From Streptomyces kanamyceticus (lineage in GTDB: Bacteria; Actinomycetota; Actinomycetes; Streptomycetales; Streptomycetaceae), in the NCBI RefSeq assembly GCF_008704495.1, contig NZ_CP023699.1:434001-498000 (forward strand): a DNA stretch of 64,000 nucleotides. Direction: 5' to 3'. This document shows, piece by piece, positions 61,974-64,000 of this stretch. The first letter of the stretch is position 1. Every line of letters begins with the position of its first letter. The notes beneath the pieces are model-generated. The model had not been told where the DNA came from, ran no database searches, and worked only from the letters and a program-made list of their open reading frames with translations. A program made the position numbers and the translations under genes.

Positions 61974-64000
61974 GTGGTGGGGCACGGAGACGGAAGAACG
62001 GGTCGGGGCATACGCGCGAGATGGGTCTCGCTGCTGTGCGCGGCCGCCGTGGCGGTGGGCGGCGGAGGGCTGCTGATCGGCAACGCCGTTCCCGCGGCCG
62101 CCGATCCGCTCGGGAACTGCACGCCGACCAAGGGCGCGGTCGTCGCCGTGGACTTCGGCGACTGGGGAGGCGGCGTCGTCCGGGGCTGCGACGCGAGCCC
62201 GACCACCGGCTACGACCTGCTGCACGAGGCCGGTTTCAGTACGGCGGGGACCGAGCACGACGGCCCCGCCTTCATCTGCCGCCTCGGCCACCGCGACTTC
62301 AACTCCGGTACGCGGTACCCGACACCGGACAAGGAGCAGTGCAAGCTCACCCCGCCCGCCTCCGCCTACTGGTCGTACTGGATCGCTCCGCGCGGCCAGG
62401 ACTACTGGACGTACAGCCCGCTCGGCGCCATGAGCCAGAAGCCGAAGAACGGCTCGGTGGAGGCGTGGGTGTTCGGCGCGACCGACCCGGACGGCACCAG
62501 CGGCGGGCCGTCGTTCACACCCGCCCAGGTCAGGGCTGGCGGCCAGACCGACCCCGGTGACAACCCGCCCGACGTCGAGCCCGGCGAGGTGGACCTCAAG
62601 GTTGCCGATGCCTGGCTCCGGAGCAGGCTCACCGACGGCGACCACATCCGTGACGAGGGCGCCGAAAGCGCCAATCTGTACCAGACGGCGCACACCGCGC
62701 TCGCCCTCGTCGCCTCCGGCGGCAGGAGCACCACGCTCACCCGGGTCACGTCCTATCTCGCCGCGCGCACCGCGGAGTTCGCCTACCCGCAGGGCACGGG
62801 CAAGGACCCGAACCCGGCGGGCGCGGCCCTGCTCGCGCTCCTCGCCGAGAGCACCGGGGGCGACCCGCACTCCTTCGGCGGCCACAACCTGACGGGCGAC
62901 CTCGGCAGGAGCGTGTGCACCGACGGCGGAACGGACACCTGCATCGCCAAGGGAGACTTCCCCGACGTGGGCGACGTGGAGACCCAGGCCCTCGCCGTGC
63001 TCGCTTTGCACCGCGCGGGCCGCAAGGTGCCCGCCGAAGCGGTCGCCCGGGTCGCCGCCCACCAGTGCAAGGACGGCGGCTTCAGCCCCACGCTGCTGCG
63101 TGACGGCCAGAGCTGCAACTACAGCGACCCCGCCACCACTCCGTACGCGGTCATCGCCCTGCAACAGGCGGGCGGGCACTCCGCGGTCGTGGCGAAGGCA
63201 CGCAAGAGCCTGCGCGATGCCCAGCTGCCCACCGGCGCCTTCGCCGCGTATCCGGGAGTGCCCACCGGCGACGTCAACGCCACCGCCAGGTCGGCGCAGG
63301 CCCTGCGCCTGCTCGGCGACACGGTGCGGGCGGACGCCGCGGTCTCGTGGCTGTCCCGGCAGCAGACGAAGAGCGGGGGCTTCGGCTCCGACGAAGGCGC
63401 GAGCGACCCGGAGCTCTATCCGACCTGGGGTGCCGCACTCGCCGGGGCCCGCACGGATCTGGCCGCGCTCACCGCGAAGCGGCCGGACCCGCCGCAGCCG
63501 CCGACCACCGATCCGACCGACCCCACCGATCCGAAGGACCCGACGGATCCGAAGGACCCGGGTGATCCCAGCGGCCCGAATCCGCCCTGGGCCCCGGGCG
63601 AAGGACCCGACCTGAAGAAGGGCACCGCCTACCTCACCGCGGCGACCCGCCTCAAGCAGGGCCACTACTACGAGAACGTCGCCGGGACCGGCTTCGCCGA
63701 CTACGGCCTGACCATCGACGGCGGGTACGCCCTGGCGGCCACCGGCCATGACAACAACGCGCTGCGCGGCATCGTCGACTTCCTGGACGGCAAGGGCAAG
63801 GACGGCGCGACTCCGGGCCGCACCGTCAACGACTGGACGGGGGTGGGAACTTCGCACGCCGCGGGCGGTTCGTTGGGCAAGGTGGCGGTACTGGCCCAGG
63901 CCGTCGGCCGGGACCCGCGTGATTTCGCGGGCCAGGACCTCATCGCGGCGCTCGACAAGTCCGTCTGCGCGAAGCCCAGTCGGGCACCGGACCGCAGCTG
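61974..64000 (+). CDS. Secreted prenyltransferase/squalene-cyclase-repeat protein, B12-regulated (3' end outside window)
   Basis: An open frame of at least 675 residues running off the window. The start is a GTG (a second follows at once) after AGGGGGG. A signal peptide (WVSLLCAAAVAVGGGGLLIG) ends near AVPAAA. Then come CTPTKGAVVAVDFGDWGGG and a DUF4430-like stretch (YWSYWIAPRGQDYWTYSPLG), alpha/alpha-repeat segments (GDVETQALAVLALHRAGRKV, KDGGFSPTLLRDGQSCNYSD, TPYAVIALQQAGGHSAVV, ARSAQALRLLGDTVRADAAV), a Thr/Asp/Pro linker of PTDPTDPKDP repeats near 63.5 kb, and further repeats. It shares domains, in different order, with the divergent 60.0 kb protein. Its cobalamin riboswitch points to extracellular B12 handling. 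Confidence 0.82.
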   Translation, partial: MVGHGDGRTGRGIRARWVSLLCAAAVAVGGGGLLIGNAVPAAADPLGNCTPTKGAVVAVDFGDWGGGVVRGCDASPTTGYDLLHEAGFSTAGTEHDGPAFICRLGHRDFNSGTRYPTPDKEQCKLTPPASAYWSYWIAPRGQDYWTYSPLGAMSQKPKNGSVEAWVFGATDPDGTSGGPSFTPAQVRAGGQTDPGDNPPDVEPGEVDLKVADAWLRSRLTDGDHIRDEGAESANLYQTAHTALALVASGGRSTTLTRVTSYLAARTAEFAYPQGTGKDPNPAGAALLALLAESTGGDPHSFGGHNLTGDLGRSVCTDGGTDTCIAKGDFPDVGDVETQALAVLALHRAGRKVPAEAVARVAAHQCKDGGFSPTLLRDGQSCNYSDPATTPYAVIALQQAGGHSAVVAKARKSLRDAQLPTGAFAAYPGVPTGDVNATARSAQALRLLGDTVRADAAVSWLSRQQTKSGGFGSDEGASDPELYPTWGAALAGARTDLAALTAKRPDPPQPPTTDPTDPTDPKDPTDPKDPGDPSGPNPPWAPGEGPDLKKGTAYLTAATRLKQGHYYENVAGTGFADYGLTIDGGYALAATGHDNNALRGIVDFLDGKGKDGATPGRTVNDWTGVGTSHAAGGSLGKVAVLAQAVGRDPRDFAGQDLIAALDKSVCAKPSRAPDRS

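Overview
The window is high-GC actinobacterial DNA, almost certainly Streptomyces: third-codon-position G/C bias, frequent GTG/TTG starts, ATGA/GTGA translational coupling, PucR- and RamB-type regulators, DUF-level matches typical of the genus, and the short palindromic repeat built on CGCAGTTCCCCGCGCC that is scattered through Streptomyces genomes. The left half looks like accessory, transposon-rich chromosome; the right half is mostly metabolic and core-like.

Layout. 0.3-16.5 kb: a degenerate direct repeat carrying a pirin-gene fragment (copies near 0.3-0.7 and 16.2-16.5 kb) brackets a segment with IS remnants, a GNAT/LysR divergent pair and a leftward biosynthetic gene set (4.5-15.1 kb): SagB-type thiazoline oxidase, class III aminotransferase, Cy-A-T NRPS with a cysteine-type adenylation domain, type II thioesterase, then a DapD-like acyltransferase, acyl-CoA dehydrogenase and MFS exporter. 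This should make an exported thiazole-containing small molecule. Three tandem small secreted proteins, the third a pseudogene, sit at its right edge. 17.2-23.7 kb: a rightward set of a TenA/haem-oxygenase-like protein, a free-standing A-T-R carboxylic acid reductase NRPS, an FAD amine oxidase and a class I aminotransferase; its first two members recall the mgo/pvf pyrazine-type signalling operons.

23.7-31.9 kb is a transposon graveyard: an ISL3-type transposase gene split by a decayed IS21 element whose ends can be placed at 24619 and 27401, another IstB remnant, an intact IS110 recombinase with a possible structured RNA upstream, and a broken IS5-type element.

32.1-48.4 kb is a long rightward operon-like run for peptide/D-amino-acid catabolism: dipeptide ABC importer (with a permease-ATPase fusion), M19 dipeptidase, an S9 peptidase-beta-lactamase fusion, remnants of an M20 deacylase and an N-acylamino-acid racemase flanking an intact GNAT acyltransferase, a PucR regulator, two serine hydrolases of the beta-lactamase superfamily and the binding lipoprotein. 

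48.6-54.1 kb: two EF-hand proteins, a thioredoxin-like protein lacking its first active-site Cys, and a PucR-family regulator divergent from a ferredoxin reductase/fatty acid desaturase pair. 54.4-59.8 kb: a truncated PrpD gene divergent from a RamB/PrpR-type regulator, then the glyoxylate bypass genes aceA and aceB, with short repeated candidate operators. 60.0-64.0 kb: two divergently transcribed secreted transcobalamin/intrinsic-factor-like proteins, each apparently preceded by its own cobalamin riboswitch lying back to back; the second gene runs off the window.
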